Notes: generated by a model from the sequence alone, not told the origin. A stretch of 64,000 nucleotides of DNA from Clostridiales bacterium (GCA_015055965.1 SVHG01000005.1:1-64000), one strand, 5' to 3'. Shown: positions 1 to 9,227, numbered from the stretch's first letter. Numbers and translations: made by a program.

Positions 1-26
1 TTATTCGTTCTTTTCCTTTCTTTCAT
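1..26 (-). CDS. start of an unidentified gene running off the left edge
   Basis: An ATG at 24-26 on the minus strand opens a frame reading M-K-E-R-K-R-T-N before the window ends. A good ribosome binding site (GGAGG at about 38-42) lies upstream. The eight basic residues do not identify the product. In related Firmicutes the gene after rplQ is often an ECF transporter ATPase, but that is only a guess from synteny. The ribosome binding site lies inside the hairpin at 31-72. Confidence 0.4.
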
Positions 27-30
27 AAAA

Positions 31-72
31 ATATGCACCTCCAAAAATTTGTCTAACTTTTGGGGTGCATAT
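31..72 (-). promoter_or_regulatory. long hairpin that sequesters a ribosome binding site
   Basis: The arms 31-47 and 57-72 pair almost perfectly (about 16 bp with one bulged A) around a short loop. The 3' arm in the minus-strand RNA contains the GGAGG of the gene starting at 26. No clean U-tract follows before the ATG, so translational control is at least as likely as termination. Confidence 0.5.
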
Positions 73-101
73 CATATCGCGTGGTTTTTCTTTATATCAA
101 T

Positions 102-131
102 AAAAAAGCTCCCTTGAATAAGGGAGCTTTT
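102..131 (-). terminator. intrinsic terminator of the ribosomal operon
   Basis: Stem arms 104-115 and 120-131 (AAAAGCTCCCTT) are followed on the minus strand by a run of U (complement of 102-107). It lies 38 bp past the rplQ stop codon and closes the S10-alpha transcript. Confidence 0.9.
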
Positions 132-168
132 GTTATTTTGTCTTATTTGGCTTTTGCTAATTAAAGAA

Positions 169-678
169 TTAGTCTACAAGCTCAATAATCGCCATTTCAG
201 CATCGTCGCCACGGCGGTTATTAAGACGGTAAATTCTGGTATAGCCACCGCCCTGACCAAGTTGTTCTGCTCTATCAGCAAACTTGGGAGCGATTTCGTT
301 AAACAACTTTTCCATTAAAGGATGCTTAATACCTTTTACTCTTGCCTTGTAGTCAGCGTTCTTTTCGCCTGGTTGTTTAGCATCAGGAATATCATGAGTA
401 AGAGTCATGATTTTTCTTCTTGCAGCAAGCTTCTTAGCACCATCCTTGAATACCTTTTTGGTGGTTTCTTTACCCTTTTCATCTTTAACGGTAACCGTTT
501 CAGAGATGGTATCGGTATAAGAATTAACCGCTAAGGTTATGATTTTTTCAACGTAAGATCTTAATTCTTTAGCTCTTGCTAAAGTAGTAGTAATCTTGCC
601 GTACCATAAAAGGTCTGATGCGAGATTTCTAAGCATCGTTTTTCTTTGTGTTGACGTAACACCTAATTTTCCCGGCAT
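169..678 (-). CDS. rplQ: 50S ribosomal protein L17, with insertion
   Basis: L17 sits near the exit of the 50S tunnel. The N-terminus (MPGKLGVTSTQRKTMLRNL) and the C-terminus (GGYTRIYRLNNRRGDDAEMAIIELV) are clear L17 signatures. At 169 aa it is about 45 residues longer than the usual 115-130. The extra material is a lysine-rich segment around residues 50-100 with an internal stretch T-V-K-D-E-K-G-K-E. It is the last gene of the operon, 4 bp after rpoA, and is followed by the terminator at 102-131. The insertion does not break the frame and is probably a lineage feature. Confidence 0.96.
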   Translation of the reverse strand: MPGKLGVTSTQRKTMLRNLASDLLWYGKITTTLARAKELRSYVEKIITLAVNSYTDTISETVTVKDEKGKETTKKVFKDGAKKLAARRKIMTLTHDIPDAKQPGEKNADYKARVKGIKHPLMEKLFNEIAPKFADRAEQLGQGGGYTRIYRLNNRRGDDAEMAIIELVD

Positions 679-682
679 TATA

Positions 683-1639
683 TTAGTCCTCCTGTTCCTT
701 TAAATGCAGACCGTAGCTTTGAAGCTTCTGAATAACTTCGTCAAGCGATTTCTTGCCGAGATTTCTTACCTTCAACATGTCTTCTTCGGTCTTTTTAGTT
801 AAATCTTCTACCGTATGAATATTCGCGCGCTTTAAACAGTTGTAAGAACGAACTGAAAGCTCCATTTCTTCAATGCTCATTTCTAAAATTCTGGGCATGG
901 GATCGGTGGGTGCTTGAACTAAGAAGCCACCAAACGCACTGTCAGAAAGAGCGGTAAATACGTGCATATGCTCTTCAACGAGCTTTGCAGCTAAGCTTAT
1001 AATTTCACGGCCAGAGAACGCACCGTTCGTCCAAACCTCTAAAGTAAGCTTATCGTAATCTGCAGACTGTTCACCTTTTCTGGTGCTTTCTACAGCGTAG
1101 CTAACCTTCTTAGCGGGGCTGTAAATAGAATCAACTGCGATATAATCGATTTCGTCTTTCTTGTTGTGATCTGCGCCCTTATAACCTCTGCCTCTACCAA
1201 CGGTAATTTCCATATCTAAAACACCGTTTTCATCAAGAGTACAGATGTAAGCGTCTTTATTAAGAACTTCAACCTCAGCGTCCTGTTCAATGTCGCCTGC
1301 GGTAACGGTACAAGGTCCAACCTTATACAGTTTTACGATCTTTTTAAAACTATCGTCCATGGTAGCGGTTTTGAATGCTACACACTTGATATTAAGCACG
1401 ATTTCCGGAACATCCTCACGAACACCGGGGATGGTGCTGAATTCATGCTTTACTCCCAGTTCGGGGGCAAACTTAATGCCCTGCGCTGCAGCACCGGGAA
1501 GAGCTGAAAGCAACGTTCTTCTCAAACAGTTGCCGAGTGTTAAACCAAAACTTTTTTCAAGGGGAGAAACAACGACTTTCGCATAAGTCCTGTCTTCGCT
1601 TTCCTCTACTTCAATTTTGGGCATATCTATTTCCATCAT
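683..1639 (-). CDS. rpoA: DNA-directed RNA polymerase subunit alpha
   Basis: RNA polymerase alpha, 318 aa, the normal length. The N-terminal dimerisation domain contains VSPLEKSFGLTLGNCLRRTLL near residue 25 and IDYIAVDSIYSPAKKVSY near 165. The C-terminal domain (about 250-315) shows two helix-hairpin-helix-like segments, including LSVRSYNCLKRANIHTVEDL and RNLGKKSLDEV, which contact UP elements and activators. A strong GGAGG precedes the ATG-ATG start. The gene lies between rpsD and rplQ as in most Firmicutes, with a 144-bp structured gap upstream. Confidence 0.98.
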   Translation of the reverse strand: MMEIDMPKIEVEESEDRTYAKVVVSPLEKSFGLTLGNCLRRTLLSALPGAAAQGIKFAPELGVKHEFSTIPGVREDVPEIVLNIKCVAFKTATMDDSFKKIVKLYKVGPCTVTAGDIEQDAEVEVLNKDAYICTLDENGVLDMEITVGRGRGYKGADHNKKDEIDYIAVDSIYSPAKKVSYAVESTRKGEQSADYDKLTLEVWTNGAFSGREIISLAAKLVEEHMHVFTALSDSAFGGFLVQAPTDPMPRILEMSIEEMELSVRSYNCLKRANIHTVEDLTKKTEEDMLKVRNLGKKSLDEVIQKLQSYGLHLKEQED

Positions 1640-1689
1640 ATTAGCGTTTCCTCCTGAAATTTAATCACACACCTTACAGTTAAGTAAGA

Positions 1690-1769
1690 TGCTGTAGCCG
1701 CACAATCCATTCGCTACGGCATACGCGTTTTATTTTTTCATCTGCCCTGAAAAGCTTACTAATCAGGGC
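1690..1769 (-). other. two hairpins in the rpsD-rpoA gap
   Basis: The rpsD-rpoA gap is unusually long for this operon. It holds a GCCCTGA/TCAGGGC stem (1744-1750 with 1763-1769) and a 9-bp stem with one mismatch (1690-1698 with 1713-1721). Neither is followed by a U-tract. They may be RNA processing or translational control structures for rpoA; this is inference. Confidence 0.4.
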
Positions 1770-1783
1770 AAACGCTTTATCTA

Positions 1784-2413
1784 TTACTTGGAGTATAACT
1801 CGACGATCATATGCTCTGCAATTTGTTGATCGATATCTTCTCTGGTGGGAAGTGCAAGCACTTTACCGGTTAGAGTTTCTAGATCGAATTCAACCCACTT
1901 AGGCATATTGTTTTTCTTAGGAGCTGCTTTAAGTTCAACAAAGTACTTGTTGTCCTTTCTGTTTTCCTTAACGGTAATAACGTCGCCAGCCTTAACTTCG
2001 TAAGAAGCAATGTCAACAGCCTTTCCGTTTACGCAGAAGTGTGCGTGGGTTACTAATTGACGAGCCTGTGAACGTGATGCAGCAAGACCCATTCTGAAAA
2101 TAACGTTATCTAAACGTCTTTCAAGTAATGAAAGCATGTTTTCACCGGTAATACCTTTCATACGGTCTGCTCTTTCATAGTAATGACGGAATTGACCTTC
2201 TAGTACACCGTAAATTCTTTTAGTTTTCTGTTTTTCACGAAGTTGTAATCCGTATTCAGAAACTTTCTTTCTCATATTTGCGTGGGGGCCGGGAGCAACC
2301 GGTCTCTTTTCAAAAGGACAAACACCTGCTTTATAGCATCTTTCACCTTTAAGGAAAAGCTTAGCGCCCTCACGTCTGCAAAGACGGCATTTTGCACCTG
2401 TATATTTAGCCAT
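1784..2413 (-). CDS. rpsD: 30S ribosomal protein S4, zinc-binding form
   Basis: S4 is a primary 16S rRNA binder that nucleates assembly of the 30S body. The protein is 209 aa. An N-terminal zinc site is visible as C-x2-C (CRLC, residues 9-12) followed by two further cysteines near residues 27 and 32. The S4 RNA-binding domain follows at about 97-160 ([28 protein letters not shown]). It lies 14 bp after rpsK in the alpha operon. Confidence 0.97.
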   Translation of the reverse strand: MAKYTGAKCRLCRREGAKLFLKGERCYKAGVCPFEKRPVAPGPHANMRKKVSEYGLQLREKQKTKRIYGVLEGQFRHYYERADRMKGITGENMLSLLERRLDNVIFRMGLAASRSQARQLVTHAHFCVNGKAVDIASYEVKAGDVITVKENRKDNKYFVELKAAPKKNNMPKWVEFDLETLTGKVLALPTREDIDQQIAEHMIVELYSK

Positions 2414-2427
2414 TTTGATACCTCCTA

Positions 2428-2817
2428 TTATACTCTACGACGTTTGGGGGGACGGCATCCGTTGTGAGGGATGGGTGAAACGTCTTGAATCATGGTTACT
2501 TCAATTCCGCATACGCCTAATGCGCGGATAGCAGATTCACGGCCTTGACCGGGACCTTTAACAAAAACTTCAACAGAACGTAGTCCGTGTTCCATTGCCT
2601 TTCTTGCAGCAACCTCTGAAGCTTGTTGAGCAGCAAAAGGAGTGCTCTTTCTTGATCCTCTGTAACCTAATGCGCCTGCGCTTGATTGAGCGATTGCGTT
2701 ACCGTTCATATCGGTAATGGTTACGATGGTATTGTTAAAAGAGGATTGAATATGAACTTGACCTTTATCAACTTTCTTAAGTTCTTTACGTTTTCTTACG
2801 ACTTTTTTTACAGCCAT
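2428..2817 (-). CDS. rpsK: 30S ribosomal protein S11
   Basis: S11 lines the 30S platform near the E site. It is 129 aa, with the family core [38 protein letters not shown] and the C-terminal RPPKRRRV tail. It is flanked by rpsM and rpsD in the standard order. Confidence 0.98.
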   Translation of the reverse strand: MAVKKVVRKRKELKKVDKGQVHIQSSFNNTIVTITDMNGNAIAQSSAGALGYRGSRKSTPFAAQQASEVAARKAMEHGLRSVEVFVKGPGQGRESAIRALGVCGIEVTMIQDVSPIPHNGCRPPKRRRV

Positions 2818-2836
2818 TTTAATTCACCTCTTTATC

Positions 2837-3214
2837 TTACTTGCTTGCGGTCTTTTTCTTAGCGACCGTTCTTCTGGGGCCTTTACGGGTTCTAGCGTTA
2901 CGCTTTGAACTTTGACCTCTTACAGGTAAGCCCTTTCTGTGGCGAACGCCACGATAGCAGCTGATTTCGATAAGTCTCTTAACAGATAAGTTAACGTCTG
3001 AACGAAGTTCACCTTCTACGCGAAGATTTTTTTCGATATATTCTCTTAGCTTAGATACGTCCTCTTCTGTAAGATCCTTAACTCTTACGTCGGGATTAAC
3101 ACCCGTTTCTTCCAATATTTTTTGCGATGTTGCCCAGCCAATACCGTAAATATAGGTAAGGCCTGCTTCAATACGCTTGTCTCTCGGTAAATCTACACCG
3201 GCAATACGTGCCAT
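2837..3214 (-). CDS. rpsM: 30S ribosomal protein S13
   Basis: S13 is a head protein of the 30S subunit that contacts the P-site tRNA and 50S bridges. It is 125 aa. The start [19 protein letters not shown], the helix-two-turn-helix [16 protein letters not shown] and the basic tail [17 protein letters not shown] are diagnostic. A 109-bp gap to rpmJ carries a small stem (TTGGC/GCCAA around 3283-3302), possibly a minor attenuator. Confidence 0.98.
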   Translation of the reverse strand: MARIAGVDLPRDKRIEAGLTYIYGIGWATSQKILEETGVNPDVRVKDLTEEDVSKLREYIEKNLRVEGELRSDVNLSVKRLIEISCYRGVRHRKGLPVRGQSSKRNARTRKGPRRTVAKKKTASK

Positions 3215-3323
3215 TGATTCTAAACCTCCGTAATTTTCCTTTTATACGTTTTTTATTAATATATATAGATTTTTTACTCTTTTGGCTTGGAATGATGCCA
3301 ATTGAATAAAAAGATTGTTTTCG

Positions 3324-3440
3324 TTAGCCTTGTCTTTGCTTATGGCTCTTATCTTTAGAGCAAATGCACATTACTTTGCCTTCTCTTTTGATAATCTTGC
3401 AATCTTTACACATAGGCTTAACAGATGGTCTTACTTTCAT
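3324..3440 (-). CDS. rpmJ: 50S ribosomal protein L36, zinc form
   Basis: This 38-codon gene reads [19 protein letters not shown] and continues with G-K-V-M-C-I-C-S and a final KQRQG. The cysteines at 11, 14, 25 and 27 plus His33 provide the zinc ligands of the C+ type of L36. It lies between rpsM and infA, its normal place. A GGAGG (about 3449-3453) precedes the ATG at 3438-3440. Confidence 0.96.
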   Translation of the reverse strand: MKVRPSVKPMCKDCKIIKREGKVMCICSKDKSHKQRQG

Positions 3441-3476
3441 AATTTATTCCTCCGATTTTTTTATGATGCGCGGCGG

Positions 3477-3698
3477 TCAGTTCTTGCTACGCCAAACGAT
3501 TCTGCCTTTAGTTAAATCATAGGGGCTCATTTCTAGCTTTACACCGTCGCCGGGAATGATTTTAATGTAATTCATTCTTAGCTTGCCGGATATATACGCC
3601 GTAATTATATGCCCATTTGATAATTTGACCTTAAAAGTTGCGTTAGGCAATGCTTCTAAAATCACGCCTTCAGCTTCTATTACGTCTTCCTTAGACAC
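3477..3698 (-). CDS. infA: translation initiation factor IF-1
   Basis: IF-1 binds the 30S A site during initiation. It is 73 aa with one OB fold: [39 protein letters not shown] and the end [12 protein letters not shown]. It sits between rpmJ and map, the conserved Firmicutes arrangement. Confidence 0.97.
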   Translation of the reverse strand: MSKEDVIEAEGVILEALPNATFKVKLSNGHIITAYISGKLRMNYIKIIPGDGVKLEMSPYDLTKGRIVWRSKN

Positions 3699-3721
3699 TA
3701 AGCTTTACCTCCGATTATTTT

Positions 3722-4459
3722 TTAAAGGGTAAGTATTTCTACACCGTTTGCTGTTATTACAATAGTGTTTTCGTAATGCGCGGAAGGTTTCCCATCACGC
3801 GTAACGCATTTCCATCCGTCTATATCTACCTGATAGCCACCCATATTTATCATGGGCTCTACGGCTAAGGTCATACCTTCTCTTAAACGGATACCCGTGC
3901 CTCTTTTTCCGTAGTTTCTAACCTCTGGGTCTTCATGTAGCTTTCTGCCAATTCCGTGCCCGGTCATTTCTCTTACAACGGAAAAACCGTTTGACTCCGC
4001 ATAGGTTTGTACCTGATAGCCTATGTCGCCTATCGCACTACCCACGCAAATATCTTTTATTCCCTCAAAGAAAGATTGTTTGGTTACTTCAACCAATCTT
4101 CTAGTTTCGGGTTCAACGTTGCCTACGCAGAAGGTTCTTGCCGCGTCGCCGTTAAAGCCGTTTTTAAACGCGCCAACGTCTACGCTAACTATATCTCCAT
4201 CTTGAATAACCCTGCTTGAGGGGAAGCCGTGCACAACCTCTTCGTTAATAGAGATACAGCACGTTCCGGGAAAGCCGTAAAGACCTAAAAAGCCAGGCTT
4301 TGCTCCGCAAGCGGTTATATAATCGTAAGCAATTTTATCAAGCTCTTTCGTCGTCATACCGGCGCGTATCTTCTCTTCAACGAGATTCAACGTATCCCTA
4401 GTAATCTGACAGGCAACTCTCATCCTTTGAATTTCTTCCGAATTTTTTACGTAAATCAT
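3722..4459 (-). CDS. map: methionine aminopeptidase, type I
   Basis: Removes the N-terminal methionine from nascent proteins. It is 245 aa, a pita-bread fold without the zinc-finger extension. The ligands expected for the dinuclear metal site are present: Asp94 (VSVDVGAF), Asp105 (NGDAARTF), His168 (TGHGIG), Glu201 (AVEPMI) and Glu230 (HYENTIVI), with substrate-binding His77 (VVHGFP). The start overlaps the adk stop by one base (TAATG), which indicates translational coupling. Confidence 0.97.
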   Translation of the reverse strand: MIYVKNSEEIQRMRVACQITRDTLNLVEEKIRAGMTTKELDKIAYDYITACGAKPGFLGLYGFPGTCCISINEEVVHGFPSSRVIQDGDIVSVDVGAFKNGFNGDAARTFCVGNVEPETRRLVEVTKQSFFEGIKDICVGSAIGDIGYQVQTYAESNGFSVVREMTGHGIGRKLHEDPEVRNYGKRGTGIRLREGMTLAVEPMINMGGYQVDIDGWKCVTRDGKPSAHYENTIVITANGVEILTL

Positions 4460-5079
4460 TATTTGCCCAACTTTTGAACTATTTCTTCAAATACAGCCTC
4501 AACTGCTTGGTCACCGTTTACAGAGATTAATTTACCTCTTTCGCGATAATAATCAATTAGGGGTTGTGTTTGTTGAGTGTAAACGTTGATGCGCTTAGAT
4601 ACGGTTTCTTCGGTATCGTCATCTCTGTGAATAAGCTCTTCGCCACAGTCACAAGTGGTTTTTCCGTTAAGGAAATCAACGTGATAAGAAGCTCCGCACT
4701 TTGCACATACTCTTCTACCCGTCAAGCGGTGTAGTAGTCTTTCAAAGGGGATTTCAATATCGATTACGTAATCAATATCGGTTATTTTGGAAAGCGCTTC
4801 AGCTTGGGGAACGGTTCTTGGAAAACCGTCTAACAAGAAACCCTTTTTACAGTCTTCGTTAGCCAATCTAAGCTCAACAATCTTCACAGTTACGTCATCG
4901 GGACAAAGCTGACCTTTATCAATATAGCTTTTTGCTATAAGACCGATTTCCGTACGTTGCTTAATATTACTTCTGAATATGTCGCCCGTGGAGATATGGG
5001 GAATAGCAAATTTATTAACTAAATACGCTGCCTGAGTACCCTTTCCCGCGCCGGGTGCGCCTAACAAAATGATATTCAT
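4459..5079 (-). CDS. adk: adenylate kinase
   Basis: Interconverts ATP+AMP and 2 ADP. The start chosen is the ATG at 5079 (MNIILLGAPGAGKGT), giving 206 aa with the P-loop at residues 7-15; an upstream TTG in frame adds 12 residues with no family match. The long LID contains Cys125, Cys128, Cys143 and Cys145, the zinc-type LID of Gram-positive enzymes, although the second pair is C-x-C rather than C-x2-C. GFPRT near 85-89 forms the AMP site. It is coupled to map downstream. The ribosome binding site is weak (GGGATAAAG). Confidence 0.96.
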   Translation of the reverse strand: MNIILLGAPGAGKGTQAAYLVNKFAIPHISTGDIFRSNIKQRTEIGLIAKSYIDKGQLCPDDVTVKIVELRLANEDCKKGFLLDGFPRTVPQAEALSKITDIDYVIDIEIPFERLLHRLTGRRVCAKCGASYHVDFLNGKTTCDCGEELIHRDDDTEETVSKRINVYTQQTQPLIDYYRERGKLISVNGDQAVEAVFEEIVQKLGK

Positions 5080-5095
5080 AATTTTTTCTTTATCC

Positions 5096-5121
5096 CGCGC
5101 CTTGCCGCTTGGCAAAGCGCG
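5096..5121 (-). other. 11-bp GC-rich intercistronic hairpin between secY and adk
   Basis: Arms 5096-5106 and 5111-5121 pair completely (one G-U) around the loop AAGC in the minus-strand RNA. No U-tract follows, so it is not an intrinsic terminator. It may be an mRNA processing or stabilising element that uncouples secY from adk. Confidence 0.55.
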
Positions 5122-5133
5122 GACTGTTTGTTT

Positions 5134-6462
5134 TTATTTTAAGAAACCTTTGTAGTTCTTCATCATGATTTGAGATTCTAAAGCAGTGTTGAATTCAAGA
5201 GCTACGGAAACGCAGATTAGCATTCCGGTTGCGGTGAATACTGCTGCTGAACCTTGGTCAATGAGTCTGAATATGATTGAAGGTATTAGCGCTACTAACG
5301 CTAGGAAGATAGCGCCGAATAACGTAATTCTGTTAGAAATACGTTTTAAATGATCGGTAGTGGGCTTACCGGGTCTGATACCGGGAATAAAACCACCGTT
5401 TTGTTGGATATTTCTTGAAATATCTTCGGGACTGAACTGAATGGTCGTATAGAAGTATGCAAAGCCTAAAATTAATAGGCAAAGTACTACCATGTAAACC
5501 CAGCTGTCCGTTCCCATGTTCATTTGCCACCAAGCAAGAGCGTTGCTCTTGGGCCAGAACATACTCATAATAAGTTCAGGGAAAGAAAGGATAGAGAATG
5601 CAAAGATTAGAGGCATAACGCCGTTTGCATTAACCTTAATGGGAATAACGGTTGATTGACCGCCATACATTTTTCTTCCCTTAACTTGTTTAGCGTATTG
5701 AACGGGAATCTTTCTTTCTGCAAGGTCAACGAATACGATGCAACCAAAGATAAGTATGATTGCAACAAGGTATCCGATTAATTGCCAAAATGCAGTAAGA
5801 GAGTTTGCGCTGTCGGTAGAGCCGGTGATCTTTCCAAATGAAGAAAGTAAGTACTGACCTGCACTTGAAATAATACCCACGAAAATAAGAATTGAAATAC
5901 CGTTGCTTATTCCGTGTTCGGTAATTCTTTCACCAATCCAGATGGTAACTGCAGTACCTGATGCGTAAATAATTACTGCAACGGCGCATGCTAACCATTT
6001 TTGACCGAATAACAAGGTAACGAGAGACGCGCTTCCGTCTACGCTTGCTGATAAACCGTCAACGTAGTTGATAAGAATACCAATTGACTGTACAACTGCT
6101 AAACCGATAGCAAGATATCTTGTAAGACTGTTTATTTTACGTCTTCCTTCTTCACCAGCCTTGCTCAATCTTTCAAGAGCAGGGATAGCAACGGTTAGAA
6201 GCTGAATAATAATGGATGCGTTGATGTACGGGCTAATACCCATAGCAAACCATGTTCCCTGAGAAAGCGCGCCACCTGACATCATAGACATGATTGAAAG
6301 GTAGTTTAGGTTGCTTAAACCAGCCGTTTCTAATAGTGATTCACCAATACCGGGAACGGGAATATAACATCCCAGTCTATATAATAAGAGGAAAGCTAGC
6401 GTCCACCAGATTTTCACTCTTATTTCTTTGACTTTGAAAGCATTCTTTAAGGTTTCAAACAT
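5134..6462 (-). CDS. secY: preprotein translocase subunit SecY
   Basis: Forms the membrane channel of the Sec translocon. It is 442 aa with about ten hydrophobic helices. Landmarks include the N-terminal helix WWTLAFLLLYRLGCYIPVPGI, the conserved ALSQGTWFAMGISPYINASI near residue 65-85, and the cytosolic loop FSPEDISRNIQQNGGFIPGIRPG near 345-365. It lies between rplO and adk as in other Firmicutes. Confidence 0.98.
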   Translation of the reverse strand: MFETLKNAFKVKEIRVKIWWTLAFLLLYRLGCYIPVPGIGESLLETAGLSNLNYLSIMSMMSGGALSQGTWFAMGISPYINASIIIQLLTVAIPALERLSKAGEEGRRKINSLTRYLAIGLAVVQSIGILINYVDGLSASVDGSASLVTLLFGQKWLACAVAVIIYASGTAVTIWIGERITEHGISNGISILIFVGIISSAGQYLLSSFGKITGSTDSANSLTAFWQLIGYLVAIILIFGCIVFVDLAERKIPVQYAKQVKGRKMYGGQSTVIPIKVNANGVMPLIFAFSILSFPELIMSMFWPKSNALAWWQMNMGTDSWVYMVVLCLLILGFAYFYTTIQFSPEDISRNIQQNGGFIPGIRPGKPTTDHLKRISNRITLFGAIFLALVALIPSIIFRLIDQGSAAVFTATGMLICVSVALEFNTALESQIMMKNYKGFLK

Positions 6463-6484
6463 CTTTCGCCCTCCGTATCACGTA

Positions 6485-6931
6485 TTAAATTTCTTCGCAA
6501 GTGCCGCCTGCTTTTTCAATAGCAGCCTTAGCGCTTTCTGAAAATCTAGCCGCTTTAACGGTTAAAGCCTTAGTAAGTTCGCCGCTACCTAATACCTTAA
6601 GACCGATAGCGCCCTTAACTTCTTTAATATAACCAGCAACGTAAAGTGCTTCGTAATCTACTACTGCACCGTTTTCAAAGCTTTCTAGCATTCCAACGTT
6701 TACGATTGCATATTCTTTTCTGAAATGGTTCTTAAAACCTCTCTTGGGAACTCTACGGGTTAAAGGCATTTGACCGCCTTCAAATCCGGGGCGAACACCG
6801 CCGCCACTTCTAGCCCATTGGCCCTTATGACCTTTAGCACTAGTTTTTCCTAGACCTGAACCGATACCTCTGCCAAGTCTCTTCTTGGAAGTTCTTGAAC
6901 CTTCAGCAGGTTGTAATGTATCTATTCTCAT
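6485..6931 (-). CDS. rplO: 50S ribosomal protein L15
   Basis: Late-assembly 50S protein, 148 aa. The glycine- and arginine-rich N-terminus ([20 protein letters not shown], then [17 protein letters not shown]) threads into rRNA, and the C-terminal globular part covers about 70-148. It is followed by secY after 22 bp. Confidence 0.97.
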   Translation of the reverse strand: MRIDTLQPAEGSRTSKKRLGRGIGSGLGKTSAKGHKGQWARSGGGVRPGFEGGQMPLTRRVPKRGFKNHFRKEYAIVNVGMLESFENGAVVDYEALYVAGYIKEVKGAIGLKVLGSGELTKALTVKAARFSESAKAAIEKAGGTCEEI

Positions 6932-6953
6932 AATAAATAAACCTTCCTTGTAA

Positions 6954-7148
6954 TTACTGCTTTTCGACTTTTACGAGATGCGCAACTTTGGTAAGCATAC
7001 CCTGAAGAGTCGGGCTATCCTTGAACTCTTTTGACTGACCAATCTTGTGTAGTCCAAGAGCAGCAATAGTAGCCTGCTGATTTTTTAATCTTCCTGAGAT
7101 ACTCTTAACGAGAGTAACCTTTACGATAACGTTATTTTCGTTAGCCAT
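6954..7148 (-). CDS. rpmD: 50S ribosomal protein L30
   Basis: Small 64-aa ferredoxin-like-fold 50S protein. [28 protein letters not shown] is the L30 core. It lies between rpsE and rplO in the spc order. Confidence 0.96.
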   Translation of the reverse strand: MANENNVIVKVTLVKSISGRLKNQQATIAALGLHKIGQSKEFKDSPTLQGMLTKVAHLVKVEKQ

Positions 7149-7159
7149 TGTATGCCTCC

Positions 7160-7681
7160 TTAACCGAGAATCTCTTCAACAGTCTTTCCGCGAAGAAGAG
7201 CTACTTGTTCAGCGGTCTTCAATTCAGATAAGCCTGCGATAACGGCCTTAACCATGTTGATGGGGTTGTTGGTACCGTGAGATTTCGTTCTGATATTTGT
7301 AATGCCTACTGCTTCCATTACCGCACGAACAGGACCACCGGCGATAACACCGGTACCTTCTTCAGCGGGAAGCATAATTACCTGACCTCTGCCGAACTTT
7401 GCAACAACTTCGTGAGGAATGGTATTACCTAAAAGCGCTACGGGCTTCATGCTCTTTCTTGCTTGAGCAGTTGCTTTTTCGATTGCTTCGGGTACTTCGT
7501 TTGCCTTACCCATACCACAGCCTACTTTACCTGCACCGTCACCAACTACAACTAAAGCTGCAAAACGCATTTTACGTCCGCCCTTTACAACCTTGGTTAC
7601 GCGGTTAACGCATATAAGCTTTTTAATAAGACCGTCATTAGCTTCTTGTCTTCTTTGAGGTCTGTTATTATCTCTTGCCAT
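7160..7681 (-). CDS. rpsE: 30S ribosomal protein S5
   Basis: S5 contributes to decoding fidelity and mRNA entry. It is 173 aa. The double-stranded RNA-binding-like N-terminal domain contains [24 protein letters not shown] sequence (here [15 protein letters not shown]), and the C-terminal domain has [19 protein letters not shown] and [13 protein letters not shown]. Confidence 0.98.
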   Translation of the reverse strand: MARDNNRPQRRQEANDGLIKKLICVNRVTKVVKGGRKMRFAALVVVGDGAGKVGCGMGKANEVPEAIEKATAQARKSMKPVALLGNTIPHEVVAKFGRGQVIMLPAEEGTGVIAGGPVRAVMEAVGITNIRTKSHGTNNPINMVKAVIAGLSELKTAEQVALLRGKTVEEILG

Positions 7682-7695
7682 TTTTCTTGCCTCCC

Positions 7696-8064
7696 TTAGA
7701 ACTTAAGTCCGGCTTCTCTTGCGCCGTCTGCGAGTGCTGCCACTCTACCGGTGTAAAGGTAACCGCCTCTATCAAATACAACGGTTTCAATACCCTTTGC
7801 AAGTGCCTTCTTAGCAAGCTCCTGACCAACGATCTTAGCCGCGCCCTTCTTATCGGTATCAGCAATTAACTTGATGATTTCCTTTTCTACAGTTGAGCAT
7901 GCGCAAAGAGTTACACCCTTTACGTCGTCAATGATTTGAGCGTAGATATGGTTAAGACTTCTGTATACGTTAAGTCTGGGACATTCTGCCGTGCCGGAAA
8001 GTTTAAGGCGCACTCTTGCGTGTCTTCTTTGTCTATCTTGATTTTTATTAACTTTTGAAATCAT
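7696..8064 (-). CDS. rplR: 50S ribosomal protein L18
   Basis: Binds 5S rRNA with L5. It is 122 aa. [23 protein letters not shown] and [26 protein letters not shown] are diagnostic. It lies between rplF and rpsE. Confidence 0.98.
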   Translation of the reverse strand: MISKVNKNQDRQRRHARVRLKLSGTAECPRLNVYRSLNHIYAQIIDDVKGVTLCACSTVEKEIIKLIADTDKKGAAKIVGQELAKKALAKGIETVVFDRGGYLYTGRVAALADGAREAGLKF

Positions 8065-8079
8065 AGCGTTTTACTCCTT

Positions 8080-8619
8080 TTACTTACCTGCAGTCTTACC
8101 TTCTTTACGAACGATAACTTCGTCTTTATAACGGATACCGTATCCGTGATAAGGTTCGGGAAGTCTGATCGATCTGATGTTAGCAGCAACTTGACCTACA
8201 GCAACTTTATCAATACCCTTAACTGAAACTTCAGTTTGAGATACGCATGAAAGAGTTACTCCTTCAGGTGCAACAACTTCTACAGGGTGTGAAAAGCCTA
8301 CGTTTAATACAAGCTTTGAACCTTGCATTTGAGCCTTCCAACCAACACCGTTTACAACAAGAAGCTTTTCATAGCCCTTAGTAACACCGGTTACCATGTT
8401 AGCAAGTAACATTCTGTATAAGCCGTGTTTTGCTCTAACAGGACCTAAGTCGTTAGCTCTGGTTACGGTAGCTACTGCGCCATCAACGGTGATGGTAATA
8501 GCGGGATCGTATGCCTGAGTTAAAGTTCCTAAAGGTCCTTTAACAATAAATTCATTTTCTCTTACGTCAACCGTTACGCCTGCGGGGATAGCAACCGGTT
8601 CTCTACCAATTCTTGACAT
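8080..8619 (-). CDS. rplF: 50S ribosomal protein L6
   Basis: Two-lobed 50S protein near the factor-binding site, 179 aa. It starts MSRIGREPVAIPAGV and carries the C-terminal motif LPEPYHGYGIRYKDEVI. It follows rpsH after 15 bp. Confidence 0.98.
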   Translation of the reverse strand: MSRIGREPVAIPAGVTVDVRENEFIVKGPLGTLTQAYDPAITITVDGAVATVTRANDLGPVRAKHGLYRMLLANMVTGVTKGYEKLLVVNGVGWKAQMQGSKLVLNVGFSHPVEVVAPEGVTLSCVSQTEVSVKGIDKVAVGQVAANIRSIRLPEPYHGYGIRYKDEVIVRKEGKTAGK

Positions 8620-8634
8620 AAACCGTATACCTCC

Positions 8635-9024
8635 TTACCAAACGTATGCAAGCACTTCGCCACCGTGACGAAGCTTTCTTGCTTCCTTATCGGTCATAAC
8701 ACCCTTGGGTGTAGAGATGATAGCAATACCTAAACCACCTAAAACTTTGGGAAGCTCTTGGCTACCTGCATAAACACGTAAGCCGGGTTTAGAAATTCTC
8801 TTTAAGCCAGAGATTACTCTTTCGCCCTTAGCGCCGTACTTAAGAGCAACTCTAATGGTTTCGCCCTTTTCGCCAACGATTTCGTAGCCTTTGATGTAAC
8901 CTTCAGCAAGTAGAATTCTTGCGATTTCTTTCTTCATATTAGAGGTAGGAATATCCACCTCGTCATGCTTAACTACTAACGCATTTCTGATGCGAGTAAG
9001 CATATCAGCAATAGGATCTGTCAT
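8635..9024 (-). CDS. rpsH: 30S ribosomal protein S8
   Basis: Primary 16S rRNA binder, 129 aa. [20 protein letters not shown] at the start and [27 protein letters not shown] at the end are the S8 hallmarks. In some bacteria S8 represses its own operon; no obvious target is evident here. Confidence 0.98.
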   Translation of the reverse strand: MTDPIADMLTRIRNALVVKHDEVDIPTSNMKKEIARILLAEGYIKGYEIVGEKGETIRVALKYGAKGERVISGLKRISKPGLRVYAGSQELPKVLGGLGIAIISTPKGVMTDKEARKLRHGGEVLAYVW

Positions 9025-9041
9025 ATTCTTTTTACCTCCTC

Positions 9042-9227
9042 TTACCAGCTTGCTTTCTTAACGCCGGGAATTTGGCCCTTATAAGCCAAGTTTCTGAAGC
9101 ATATTCTGCAAATTCCGTATTTACGTAATACTGAATGAGGTCTTCCGCAAATACTGCATCTGGTGTATGCTCTAGTAGAGAACTTAGGCGTTCTCTGCTG
9201 CTTATTTATCATTGATTTCTTTGCCAT
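9042..9227 (-). CDS. rpsZ: 30S ribosomal protein S14, zinc type
   Basis: Short 61-aa S14 with an intact zinc ribbon: C-x2-C (CSIC, about residue 24) and C-x2-C (CRIC, about 40). This is the C+ form usual in Firmicutes, in its standard place between rplE and rpsH. Confidence 0.97.
   Translation of the reverse strand: MAKKSMINKQQRTPKFSTRAYTRCSICGRPHSVLRKYGICRICFRNLAYKGQIPGVKKASW

Noticed and set aside
5080..5115. Upstream TTG start giving adk 12 extra residues
   Set aside because: The extra segment is encoded by the GC-rich hairpin and has no counterpart in adenylate kinases; the ATG at 5079 gives the exact family start.
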